Assembly (NCBI GenBank): GCA_035275065.1
Contig: DATENM010000064.1
Location: forward strand, 1 to 64,000
Length of the DNA: 64,000 bases
Direction: 5' to 3'
Source of the DNA: Blastocatellia bacterium
Lineage (GTDB): Bacteria; Acidobacteriota; Blastocatellia; UBA7656
The first letter of the stretch is position 1. The number at the start of each line of letters is the position of its first letter. The notes beneath the pieces are model-generated. The model saw nothing but the letters and a program-made list of their open reading frames with translations, was not told the DNA's origin and did no database searches. Shown one piece after another: positions 8,189 to 16,630 of this stretch. The position numbers and the translations under genes are program-made.

Positions 8189-11100
8189 ATGACTATTGAT
8201 CAAATCTATACGACGCTAACCAACTCGGCGTATTACCACGCCGGTACGCTGACATTGCCGGATTCGGCGCTCGGCTCAAGCGACGTTCAGGCGCTGATTG
8301 ACGCCTACCTGCCCGGCGACGCGCTGATTATCAACAACGCCGAAATCACACAGGGCGATACGTCGGTCAGCGTCACCGGCGCGGGCGGGGTGGCGCCGTT
8401 TACCGGCATGCAGATCGAAGCCGTCTTTACCGTCTCAGCCGATGGCACGGAGGCGGAACTGGCGATGACGGCGGCGGTAGCGCCGAGTTGGACGTTTGCC
8501 AGCAGCTTCCCGGCGCTTGCCACCACATCGTTCGCCCAATTGCAGTTCGGCAGCGGCTCGAAGTTCTATTTCAATTCCTTCCGCGTCTCGGATGACGTGC
8601 CGCCGGGACTGTCGTTTGGCGGCACGTTGCCGTTATCGGGCTCGCTGGCGGCGATCACCTGGCTGTTCTCAGGTCAGACCAGTCTGACCGTGCAGGGGCC
8701 GATTGCGCTGGTCAATCAAGTCCCGCAGATGGAGCTTGTGGCGCCGCTCGGCACCGCCATCGAGCTAGGCTATTTTGAAGCCCCCGCGCAGCTCACACTG
8801 TCAAGCTCTGTGGTCAACACCGACCCGCCCGGCGCGCCGCCGCTCGCCTATGCAGAGATCGGGCTTGAGGCCAAGATCACGTTCAGGACATCGGATACGG
8901 CGGTCGTCCTGCCGGTTCGCGCCGCCTACCAGGACAGCGGCTCCCTGCTGGTCTTTGACCTCGACCTGGAGAACGTCATCAGCGCGGCGCTCTCTGAGCT
9001 TGAGGGCCTGATGAACAGCACCCCCTTGAGCGGCGTGCTGCCGCCCGGCTGGAGCAGTGACTTCCCTATCGGCTTGATCGGCTTTGAAGTCGTCGTTGAC
9101 CCGGAGGACGCCGAGCTGGTAACCGTGACCACCAGTGTGGCGACCAATCAATCGTGGACCATCATCCCGAATCTTTTCACCGTCGAGCAAATCGGTTTGC
9201 AATTCACGCTTCTCGATCCGCTGGCGCAGTCGGGTTCTTCTGAAATCGCCCTCGGACTGTACGGACAGATAGGCATCGGCACCGGCGTAATGAATATCGA
9301 AGGCGCCTATCCAGAATTCTCGCTGTCGGGCCAGCTCGACCCGGCAACGAATATCAACCTGAAAGAGATCGCCGAATACTTCGTCGGCAGCCTGCCGGAT
9401 GTGCCGACGATTGCGGTCGCCGAGCTGGAATTCTTCATCGATGCGCTCAACGGCACCTACGAAGGTTCGGCGATGGTGACTTCCGACTGGACGATCTCGC
9501 TGGGCAAGACCGACCTGGCCATTCAGCGAGTCTATTTCGCCATAGATCACACACAGGACAGCACCCTGGCGATGATCGGCGGCCAGCTCGGCATCGGCAG
9601 CGCCACCATCGATGTCGTCTGGAATTTGCCGGGTGACATCCAGTTCACCAGCCAGCTCCCTTCGATCAGCCTGACCGAGCTGATTGACTTGTTCAGCACG
9701 CAGCCGCTCAAATACGACCTGCCCGACCTTCAGTTAATCAACTCGGTTCTCTTCATCGAAGAGAATTTCGGCACAGGCAATTTTTACCTGGCGCTGGGCA
9801 CCTCGGTCGAATACGACAGCGTCGACTGGGGCGACTTCGAAATCGAATTCATCAACACCAACGCCGGCACAGGCTTCGCCTTCGGCTTCGTGTTGCCGCA
9901 GACCTGGACGCTGGCCGATCTCTCGCCGACATTCAGCTCGCTCGCGTGGCTCCAGTTCCGCAACCTGTCACTGATCGTCGCCACTGTAGACGACCCGACC
10001 TTCAGCTTCCGCTCGATCTCGACGCAGGCCGTCGCCTTCCCGTCCAGACTGCCGAGCACGCCGCAGCATGGCGTGCAGGCGGGGATGCAGTTCTACGCCG
10101 AGTTGCTGTTGCAGGGCGGCCCGCTCAACACGGTCTCCCGATTGCTCGGCGGCTCGACGAGCCTCATGTTGAGCGCCGTGATTCCGTGGGACAATTACGA
10201 CAACACGACGCTGACGGCGGCGCTCAATGGCTCGTTTAATCTGATCGGCTCTGATGTCGTTCTCAACAACGTCTACCTCACGATGCAGCCACTGAATCTC
10301 TACGTAGACTTTCATGTGGACATGACGTTCAACCTGTTCGGCTGGTCGTTCACGCTCGGCGGCGACATCGCCTTGCAGGGCGAGGAGCTCGATTTCGCGC
10401 TGCGCACGGAAACGCCGTGGGTCAATCCGTTCGGCATCCGGGGCCTGATCATCGTCAACATGGGCGTCGAGTTCAGCCTCGGCGCGGTGGTCTCCTTCAG
10501 CCTCGGCGGCGAGGTCGTCATCGGCTCCGGCGCATCGCAGATCGATGTTGAAGTCGGGGGGGAGTTCAACGTTGAAGAAGACATCCCCAGTGCGCTGCTG
10601 GCCATCGAGTCCCGCACGATCAAGCTGGAGGACGTGATTCTTACCTTCACGCGCGCCCACGTGCCGCGCGACCTCCTCGACATCGAGCTGCGTGGCTTCA
10701 CGCTGATCGTCGTCGCCAACCCGCTCGGCTGGCGCGACCCGGGGAATAAGAAGTTTTACAGCTTCGGCCTGGCCTTCAGCACGTCGCTCTACTTCTATGG
10801 GCTGACGGCGGACTTCGCCATCCAGGTCTCCTATCAGACGGGGATTTCGGCGCGCGGCTCGATGGACGTGCCGTTGCACATCGCCAACCTCGTCACGCTG
10901 GCCAGCGCCACCGACCCGGCCAGGGGGCCGTACTTCGAGATCAACTCGGCCACTTCGCCCTACCTGACGTTCAACGCCAAGCTGACGATGTACGAGATTT
11001 CGTCGTACACGGTCAACGCGCAGGTTTCGAGCGGCGCGTTTTACTTCTACTTCGACTACAGCATCTCGGGGCTCGGCCAGGTCCACTTCGACTCGTACCT

Positions 11101-11962
11101 GCAAAACAAGAACGAGTTTGCCGTTGATGCCTCGGCCTACTTCGCGGTCTCGAATATTGCGATCACGACGACGGGCGGCCGTCATCTGGGCACGATCAAG
11201 ATCAACCTTTATCTGAATGCGAATTTCAGCCTTCACATCGGGCCGGGTGGCGCGTTCCTGCTGACCTTCGGCGCGACGTTCAACCTGCAAGGTTATAGCT
11301 TCTCGATCAGCGCCACGTTGACGACCAGCATCACGCGCCTTGCCGACCTGTTGACGAAGTACGTCGAAGCATTGGCGGCGAACCTCTGGACGATAGCGGC
11401 GCGCATCCTGCAAGACGTGACCGCGCTGTTCGCCTTCGTCGGCCAAGGGGCGCTGTCGCTGACAACCGAAATCGCCTCGATCCTGTTCAGCGAGCTGCGC
11501 ACGGGGCTGACGCAGGCGGTGCAGTTGTTGAAGGGCGTGGCTCACGTCCTGTCGTGGCGCGTCCGCGACATCGCCTCGATGATCAAGAGCGCCTACGCCG
11601 CAAGCGCGACCGACCTGGCGCGCGCCTTGATGGCGGCGGGCTACGATGTCGAGTCGGTCGCCGAGGCCATCGGCCATGTCTTCGGCCTGGCGTATGATGA
11701 TGTGGCGAAGGTGTTGAAGGCCATCGGCTTTGACCTCGGCCAGATCGCCCAGGCGCTGAAGAACGTCTTCGGCAAGTCGGCGAACGACGTGGCGCAGTTC
11801 TTCAAAGACACATGGAAGATTGCCGACACCGTCGTTCACGACGCGCTCGGCGCCGCCGGCTATGTCGTCAGCGAGATCGAAGACGCGATGAAGAGGGTCT
11901 TCAACTGGGTGTCGGACGCGGCGCACACGGTCGTCCACTACCTGAACCCGAAGAACTGGTAA
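8189..11962 (+). CDS. giant beta-rich protein with C-terminal helical repeats, function unknown
   Basis: A 1257-aa protein. The ATG at 8189 (MTIDQIYTTL) is preferred over a GTG at 8156 that lacks a Shine-Dalgarno. There is no signal peptide. Residues to about 1060 are long alternating polar/hydrophobic strands rich in G, T, S, F and L (for example FNLFGWSFTLGGDIALQG), resembling a large beta-solenoid, groove or barrel. The last 140 residues switch to helices with a repeat of about 29 residues (DVAKVLKAIGFDLGQIAQAL, KSANDVAQFF). I do not recognise a named family with confidence; DUF6603-type or AsmA-like groove proteins are possibilities to test. It lies between the EEP enzyme and the Ig/NHLP/LamG protein. 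Confidence 0.75.
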   Translation: MTIDQIYTTLTNSAYYHAGTLTLPDSALGSSDVQALIDAYLPGDALIINNAEITQGDTSVSVTGAGGVAPFTGMQIEAVFTVSADGTEAELAMTAAVAPSWTFASSFPALATTSFAQLQFGSGSKFYFNSFRVSDDVPPGLSFGGTLPLSGSLAAITWLFSGQTSLTVQGPIALVNQVPQMELVAPLGTAIELGYFEAPAQLTLSSSVVNTDPPGAPPLAYAEIGLEAKITFRTSDTAVVLPVRAAYQDSGSLLVFDLDLENVISAALSELEGLMNSTPLSGVLPPGWSSDFPIGLIGFEVVVDPEDAELVTVTTSVATNQSWTIIPNLFTVEQIGLQFTLLDPLAQSGSSEIALGLYGQIGIGTGVMNIEGAYPEFSLSGQLDPATNINLKEIAEYFVGSLPDVPTIAVAELEFFIDALNGTYEGSAMVTSDWTISLGKTDLAIQRVYFAIDHTQDSTLAMIGGQLGIGSATIDVVWNLPGDIQFTSQLPSISLTELIDLFSTQPLKYDLPDLQLINSVLFIEENFGTGNFYLALGTSVEYDSVDWGDFEIEFINTNAGTGFAFGFVLPQTWTLADLSPTFSSLAWLQFRNLSLIVATVDDPTFSFRSISTQAVAFPSRLPSTPQHGVQAGMQFYAELLLQGGPLNTVSRLLGGSTSLMLSAVIPWDNYDNTTLTAALNGSFNLIGSDVVLNNVYLTMQPLNLYVDFHVDMTFNLFGWSFTLGGDIALQGEELDFALRTETPWVNPFGIRGLIIVNMGVEFSLGAVVSFSLGGEVVIGSGASQIDVEVGGEFNVEEDIPSALLAIESRTIKLEDVILTFTRAHVPRDLLDIELRGFTLIVVANPLGWRDPGNKKFYSFGLAFSTSLYFYGLTADFAIQVSYQTGISARGSMDVPLHIANLVTLASATDPARGPYFEINSATSPYLTFNAKLTMYEISSYTVNAQVSSGAFYFYFDYSISGLGQVHFDSYLQNKNEFAVDASAYFAVSNIAITTTGGRHLGTIKINLYLNANFSLHIGPGGAFLLTFGATFNLQGYSFSISATLTTSITRLADLLTKYVEALAANLWTIAARILQDVTALFAFVGQGALSLTTEIASILFSELRTGLTQAVQLLKGVAHVLSWRVRDIASMIKSAYAASATDLARALMAAGYDVESVAEAIGHVFGLAYDDVAKVLKAIGFDLGQIAQALKNVFGKSANDVAQFFKDTWKIADTVVHDALGAAGYVVSEIEDAMKRVFNWVSDAAHTVVHYLNPKNW

Positions 11963-11988
11963 GCGCCACGCGGCGGCGCAGGTGAACT

Positions 11989-14900
11989 ATGACGAATTAC
12001 TACCTCACCGCAACTCCGAGCTCTGCCTATTGCAGGCAGCAGCAGTTCACGGTTCAGTGGAGCATAGTCGAGGGCACGCCCAAGGCCACCGACTACGTCG
12101 CGATGTATGCGGTCAACGGCCATACAGAGCTGTGGCGGCAGACGACTGGGGGCAGCATCTCGGGCGATGCCGATGTCCCTGCCCCGACTCCGTCGAGCTC
12201 TTATGAGTTCCGCTACTTCGACGGGACCACAAACAATATGATGGCCAGAAGCAATTCCGTCGTCGCGGAATACCCGCCGATTGACGTCGCCGTCCAGGTG
12301 CGGACCTGCCAGCCCTACGAGCCCATCTCCGTCTTTTGCCAGACCGTCTCTCCTGACCCCCGTGACACGCTGGGCCTCTATGCGGTCGGCGCGCCCAGCG
12401 GCGAGCCGATATGGGAAGCGCCTCTCACCGGCGAGATTGACGGAACGTATTACCTCAACGCGCCGGCCACGCCCGGCCAGTATGAATTCCGCTACTACTG
12501 GGCGCCGGCAGACTACACCGTGACCAGCACCGCGATCACCGTGGAGGTCAACAGCGTTTATTCTGTGACCGCCACGCTTGAGCCGGGAACAATGCAAGTC
12601 AACGTCGGGTGGAATACGCACACGGCCGGCTCGGCTGACACGATTGGCCTGTATCTGGCGAGCGACCCGTATGACACATCGCCGCGGCAGGAGAAATCGA
12701 CGCAGAGCTATATGGCAGGCACAACGAGCTTTACGCTGCCTGATGGCCAGCTTTACCAGGCGCGCTATCTGCAATCAGGCGCCATTGCCGAAGCTTACAG
12801 CGCGCCGTTCACGGTCGCTTCAGAGGAGCCGCCGACGGCGACGCTCACCGCCTCGCCACGCTCCGTCGCCAGCGGCGACCCGGTGACGGTGACGTGGAGC
12901 GCGTCCGCGCCCGCCAATGGCGACTTGATCGGGCTGTTTCTGGTAGGCGCGCCCGACGCTGCGCCGCAGACGACCTACGACACAGGCGGCAATGACTCAG
13001 GCACGCTGACGCCGACCGCGCCGACCGATGCCGGGGATTATGAATACCGTTACCTGGCGGGCGGCACGACCGCCATCGGCACCAGCAATTCAATCATGGT
13101 GAGCGCATCTGCGCCGCGCGCGGCCACGCTTTCGGTGACGCCCAACACTGTCGCGCCGAACGTCGCGGTGACGGTCAGTTGGGATTCGCCCGACGCCGCG
13201 GCGAATGACTGGGTCGGCATGTTCGCAGTCACCGACCGCGACGCAACGCCTCTCGCGTCGCTGCCCATCGGCAGCGGCACATCCGGCACACTTCTCTTCA
13301 CCGCGCCGGCGCAGGAAGGGCATTACCAGTTCCGCTATTTTGCATACGGCACATCCACGCCCGCGGCTCGCAGCAATCTGCTGACCGTCTTAACATCGCA
13401 GGTTTCAATTGCCGCAACGCCCGGCTCCGTGCCGTCGGGCGCAGAGATCGCCGTGGCCTGGGACGCCTTCAATGGCTCGATCAACGACCGCGTCGGCCTC
13501 TTCGCGGTTGATGCCGACGACGCATCGCCGCTCACGACGCAGCGCACGGGCATTGCGCCCGCGGGCCGCCTGACCTTCATCGCGCCCGATCAGTTCACCG
13601 AGCCGGAGACGACCGGGCAGTATGAGTTTCGTTACTTCTTCGCCGGCAGCGATGTCGCGGCGGCGCGCAGCAATGCCATCACCGTGACCTTGCGGCGCAT
13701 TACGCTCAGCGCCGTGCCGACGACAGTGGTGCCGGGCGGCGCGCTCACCGTCACCTGGAACGCCACCAACACAACGTCGAGCGATGAAGTCGGCCTTTAC
13801 AGGTTGAGCGACTCGGACGTGTCACCGATCTCTTACCAATCGACAGGCGGCGCGGCTTCGGGCGAGTTCCCATTCACAGCGCCGGTTGATGACGGCGAGT
13901 ATGCGTTCCGGTACTTGCTGGGCGGCACGACCGCTGTGGCGCACGGCGATGTCATCTCGGTTTATGGCGGCGAGCCGCCGGACACGACCGTTGCCCACAG
14001 TTTGCCGGATGCGGTGGTGCGCGGCCATTTGGAACAGCTCATCATCAATCAATCGATCCACGACGCGGAGTGGCGCGCCCTGCTCATCAGCGACCCGGTG
14101 GCCGCCTTGACCGATCTGTTCGGCAACGCGCCGCCCACGGGATTGACCATCAACGTGAGCATCGAAGACGCGATGCATTTTTACCACGTCGTGCCTGACA
14201 CGACCGGCGAGGTCGTGCCCAGCGAAGACGATTGGGTGCTGCATCCGGTCCTGTCGCCCGGCGAGCTCGAAAGCGACGGCGTGCTCGATGGCTCTGAGCA
14301 ACTCCCTGACTTGAGCGATGCCGGCCCCGAAGCACAGACCATCGAAGACGAAGTCGAAGCGGCAGAAGATGACAAGCGCGGATTAAGCGAAATCATGGGC
14401 GGCCTGGCGACGTTGGATGAGAGCGTCGGAACGGTGGCCGTCGTCAGCGTCGCGCCGATGGCGCTCACCTCGCGGCGAATGTTTAAAGGCCAGTTGAACT
14501 ACCTGCTGATGACCGACGGCGATTTCTACAGCGCCTTCACGGCTGATCCGACAGCGGCGCTCGCGCAACAGTTCAACTTCCGCTTTCCCGAAGCGATTAC
14601 GCTGACGCCGCTGGTCGAAACAGGCGGCGCTGTTCACATCGTGCTGCCCTACGCGCCGCACGGCGCCATCTTTAATCCGCCTTACGCGGCAGAGTTTCTA
14701 GCCGGCTCAGGCGGCACGATTGAAATCCCTGTGAGCGACAGCCTGACGATTCAAGACGCCATCACTGTCGAGGCGTGGTTCAAGGCGACGGCCTTCCACG
14801 GCGACACGGATGACGTGATTGCTTCGACACATCAGAGCGACGGCGGCTGGGAGTTGCGCGTCGGCGGCGGCGTGCCGCGCTTTATCGTCAACCTCGGCGG

Positions 14901-15354
14901 CACGGATTATGTCGCGCAGCCGGGCAACCCGCTGCCGAGGCTCAAAGTCGGCATCTGGTATTACCTTGCCGGTGTGTATGACGGGCAGCAGGTACAGCTT
15001 TATTTGAATGATGTCGTGCTGACGCCGCCGACCGCGGCGACCGGCACGATTGGCGCGAATGCTGATAACTTGACGCTTGGCCGCAGCCCCGGTGCCCCTG
15101 AAGGGCAGAGCGGTTTTGAAGGCTTGATCTTTGACGTGCGCGTGTGGAGCGGAGCGCTTAACGCTGACGACATCCGCAGCGATTTCCTGAGCCGGCGCAG
15201 CGAGACGCCGACGCCTGAAGGTGCCTTGCGGGCATGGTATCCGATGGTTGAAGGCGCGGGCACGACGCTCTACGATCATTCCGGCAACCTGAATGACGGC
15301 ACGCTCAATCAGGTGACATGGATTTCGACTTACCCCGACACGCCGAATCAATGA
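11989..15354 (+). CDS. seven Ig-like repeats, two NHLP-like segments and a LamG domain
   Basis: A 1121-aa protein without a signal peptide. Seven beta-sandwich repeats of about 90 aa span 1-660. Each has the pattern W(S/D/N)...D.(V/I)GL(Y/F)...G.Y.(F/Y)RY...S..(I/L).V. Residues about 675-738 and 831-891 each look like the nitrile-hydratase-leader-peptide (NHLP) fold: an acidic-aromatic helix followed by LLISDPVAAL or FTADPTAAL, then a beta hairpin ending in HVVPDT or HIVLP. A LamG/concanavalin-type domain (about 901-1115: ITVEAWFKAT, WYYLAGVYDG, DVRVWSGAL) closes the protein. Binding to a polymer or surface is inferred; the NHLP role is unknown. It lies 26 bp after the giant beta protein. Confidence 0.8.
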   Translation: MTNYYLTATPSSAYCRQQQFTVQWSIVEGTPKATDYVAMYAVNGHTELWRQTTGGSISGDADVPAPTPSSSYEFRYFDGTTNNMMARSNSVVAEYPPIDVAVQVRTCQPYEPISVFCQTVSPDPRDTLGLYAVGAPSGEPIWEAPLTGEIDGTYYLNAPATPGQYEFRYYWAPADYTVTSTAITVEVNSVYSVTATLEPGTMQVNVGWNTHTAGSADTIGLYLASDPYDTSPRQEKSTQSYMAGTTSFTLPDGQLYQARYLQSGAIAEAYSAPFTVASEEPPTATLTASPRSVASGDPVTVTWSASAPANGDLIGLFLVGAPDAAPQTTYDTGGNDSGTLTPTAPTDAGDYEYRYLAGGTTAIGTSNSIMVSASAPRAATLSVTPNTVAPNVAVTVSWDSPDAAANDWVGMFAVTDRDATPLASLPIGSGTSGTLLFTAPAQEGHYQFRYFAYGTSTPAARSNLLTVLTSQVSIAATPGSVPSGAEIAVAWDAFNGSINDRVGLFAVDADDASPLTTQRTGIAPAGRLTFIAPDQFTEPETTGQYEFRYFFAGSDVAAARSNAITVTLRRITLSAVPTTVVPGGALTVTWNATNTTSSDEVGLYRLSDSDVSPISYQSTGGAASGEFPFTAPVDDGEYAFRYLLGGTTAVAHGDVISVYGGEPPDTTVAHSLPDAVVRGHLEQLIINQSIHDAEWRALLISDPVAALTDLFGNAPPTGLTINVSIEDAMHFYHVVPDTTGEVVPSEDDWVLHPVLSPGELESDGVLDGSEQLPDLSDAGPEAQTIEDEVEAAEDDKRGLSEIMGGLATLDESVGTVAVVSVAPMALTSRRMFKGQLNYLLMTDGDFYSAFTADPTAALAQQFNFRFPEAITLTPLVETGGAVHIVLPYAPHGAIFNPPYAAEFLAGSGGTIEIPVSDSLTIQDAITVEAWFKATAFHGDTDDVIASTHQSDGGWELRVGGGVPRFIVNLGGTDYVAQPGNPLPRLKVGIWYYLAGVYDGQQVQLYLNDVVLTPPTAATGTIGANADNLTLGRSPGAPEGQSGFEGLIFDVRVWSGALNADDIRSDFLSRRSETPTPEGALRAWYPMVEGAGTTLYDHSGNLNDGTLNQVTWISTYPDTPNQ

Positions 15355-15391
15355 TGGCCGATGGCGCGGCCAGGGCCGCGGGAGACCATGC

Positions 15392-16534
15392 ATGAAACAC
15401 AGCTTGCTCACTCTGTTCCCGCTCATCGAGCCGGCCTTGAGCCGCGACCTCGTGCCCGCGGGGGCGCTGGCAAACATCAAACGTTACCTGGCGCGCTTAC
15501 CGCTGTTGTCGGGCGGGCTGCTCGAATGCCCGCTCGGCGGCCCGCAACGCCCGGTTGATCTGGCGTTGCGCGCGACGGCGGCGGATGGCGGCTTCAGGTG
15601 GTTGGCCGCGACCGAAGGGCTTGAGGCAGAGTTCGGCGAGGCGGAAGGCTGGCAGCGCGTGCGCGAGTTCGCCCGCCACCGCAACGAAGCGCTGCGCCCG
15701 CTGCACAAAGCCGTGAAGGAAGCCTGGCTTGAATTCGATCTCGATGAGAGCGAAACGCTGAAGCCGCCGAATCTCTTTTTCAGCCTCGACGATCACGCGG
15801 GCCGCCCGCCGCTGCTCGGCCCCGAGGTCGCCTCGCGGCTGGCCGAAAGCGTCGCCATCATCCGTGAAGGGTTAGAAACGCTCGGCATGACGATCAACCC
15901 GGCGCGAGAAGGTTTGCTGGAGCAGATTCTCAAAGAGCGGCCCGCGCCTTCGCGGCTGAGCTACGTCGGCGTGATGTTGGCGCGGCAGACGCCGGGCTAT
16001 CGGCTGACGCTGGACCGCGTGCCTTTGAGCGAGCTGACCGGTTATCTGCGTCAGGTCGGCTGGCCGCATGCGCGAGAGCCGATTGCCGGGGTGATCAATT
16101 TCTTACTCGACTATGTCCAGCACGTCGCCCTGCACCTCGACGTAGACGAGCAGACCTTGAGTCGCGTCGGCATGGAGGTTTCGTTCGAGCAGACCATAGA
16201 TCAGGTGGCCGCCTGGAAGCGATTCCTCCAGTCGCTGACCGCGCACGGTTTATGCTTGCCGGCGCGCGCCGAAGCGGCGCACAACTGGCCGGCCTACTTT
16301 CATCCGCGGAATCTCAAAGACCAGTGGCCGGAATCGCTGCCGCGTACGAGCAGTTATTTCGCCCGCTCCATTAATCACGTCAAGCTGAGCTACAACCCGG
16401 GCCCTGCGCCGGCGGAAGGCGGCGCGATCACGCCGGTCTCAATTCAATCGGCGGTGGGCGCGCTGACGGCCAAAATCTATCTGGCATTCAACTACGGCTC
16501 GACGATCCCGCGCTCAATCTTATCTCGCCGCTAA
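15392..16534 (+). CDS. conserved-looking 380-aa protein of unknown function
   Basis: The ATG at 15392 has GGGAG 7 nt upstream. The protein is soluble, without signal peptide or membrane segments. Visible blocks are an N-terminal helical part, WLEFDLDES and LFFSLDDHAGRPP in the middle, a repeat-like LSYVGVML / VGWPHAREP region, and a C-terminal INHVKLSYNPG...AKIYLAFNYGS block that looks like a conserved strand pair. I cannot assign a family. It is the last gene of the four-gene set, 37 bp after the Ig/NHLP/LamG gene, and is followed by a strong hairpin, so it may be a partner enzyme or assembly protein of the large beta proteins (inference). Confidence 0.7.
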   Translation: MKHSLLTLFPLIEPALSRDLVPAGALANIKRYLARLPLLSGGLLECPLGGPQRPVDLALRATAADGGFRWLAATEGLEAEFGEAEGWQRVREFARHRNEALRPLHKAVKEAWLEFDLDESETLKPPNLFFSLDDHAGRPPLLGPEVASRLAESVAIIREGLETLGMTINPAREGLLEQILKERPAPSRLSYVGVMLARQTPGYRLTLDRVPLSELTGYLRQVGWPHAREPIAGVINFLLDYVQHVALHLDVDEQTLSRVGMEVSFEQTIDQVAAWKRFLQSLTAHGLCLPARAEAAHNWPAYFHPRNLKDQWPESLPRTSSYFARSINHVKLSYNPGPAPAEGGAITPVSIQSAVGALTAKIYLAFNYGSTIPRSILSRR

Positions 16535-16550
16535 TCAAGTCAGGCAATAA

Positions 16551-16578
16551 AAAAGGAGGGGATGCGTATCCCCTCCTT
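16551..16578. terminator. bidirectional intrinsic terminator between convergent genes
   Basis: An 11-bp perfect stem AAGGAGGGGAT/ATCCCCTCCTT with a GCGT loop (16553-16578), preceded on the plus strand by an A-run. Read on the minus strand it ends in TTTTTT, a good terminator for the SBBP gene. On the plus strand it closes the four-gene set. Confidence 0.8.
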
Positions 16579-16606
16579 GTGGCGCAATGCGGTTAGATTG
16601 CGCCAC
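16579..16606. repeat. REP-like palindrome, GCGCAAT/ATTGCGC family, copy 1
   Basis: GTGGCGCAAT and ATTGCGCCAC form a perfect 10-bp stem with an 8-nt loop, just downstream of the SBBP gene stop. The core GGCGCAAT...AGATTGCGC recurs at 33952-34003. Confidence 0.6.
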
Positions 16607-16630
16607 ACCCGCTTGAAAACCACTCCTTGC

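Noticed and set aside
9968..11938. 656-codon minus-strand open frame opposite the giant beta protein
   Set aside because: Shadow frame of biased Arg/Asp/Glu composition; the plus strand has regular beta-strand patterns and a good start.
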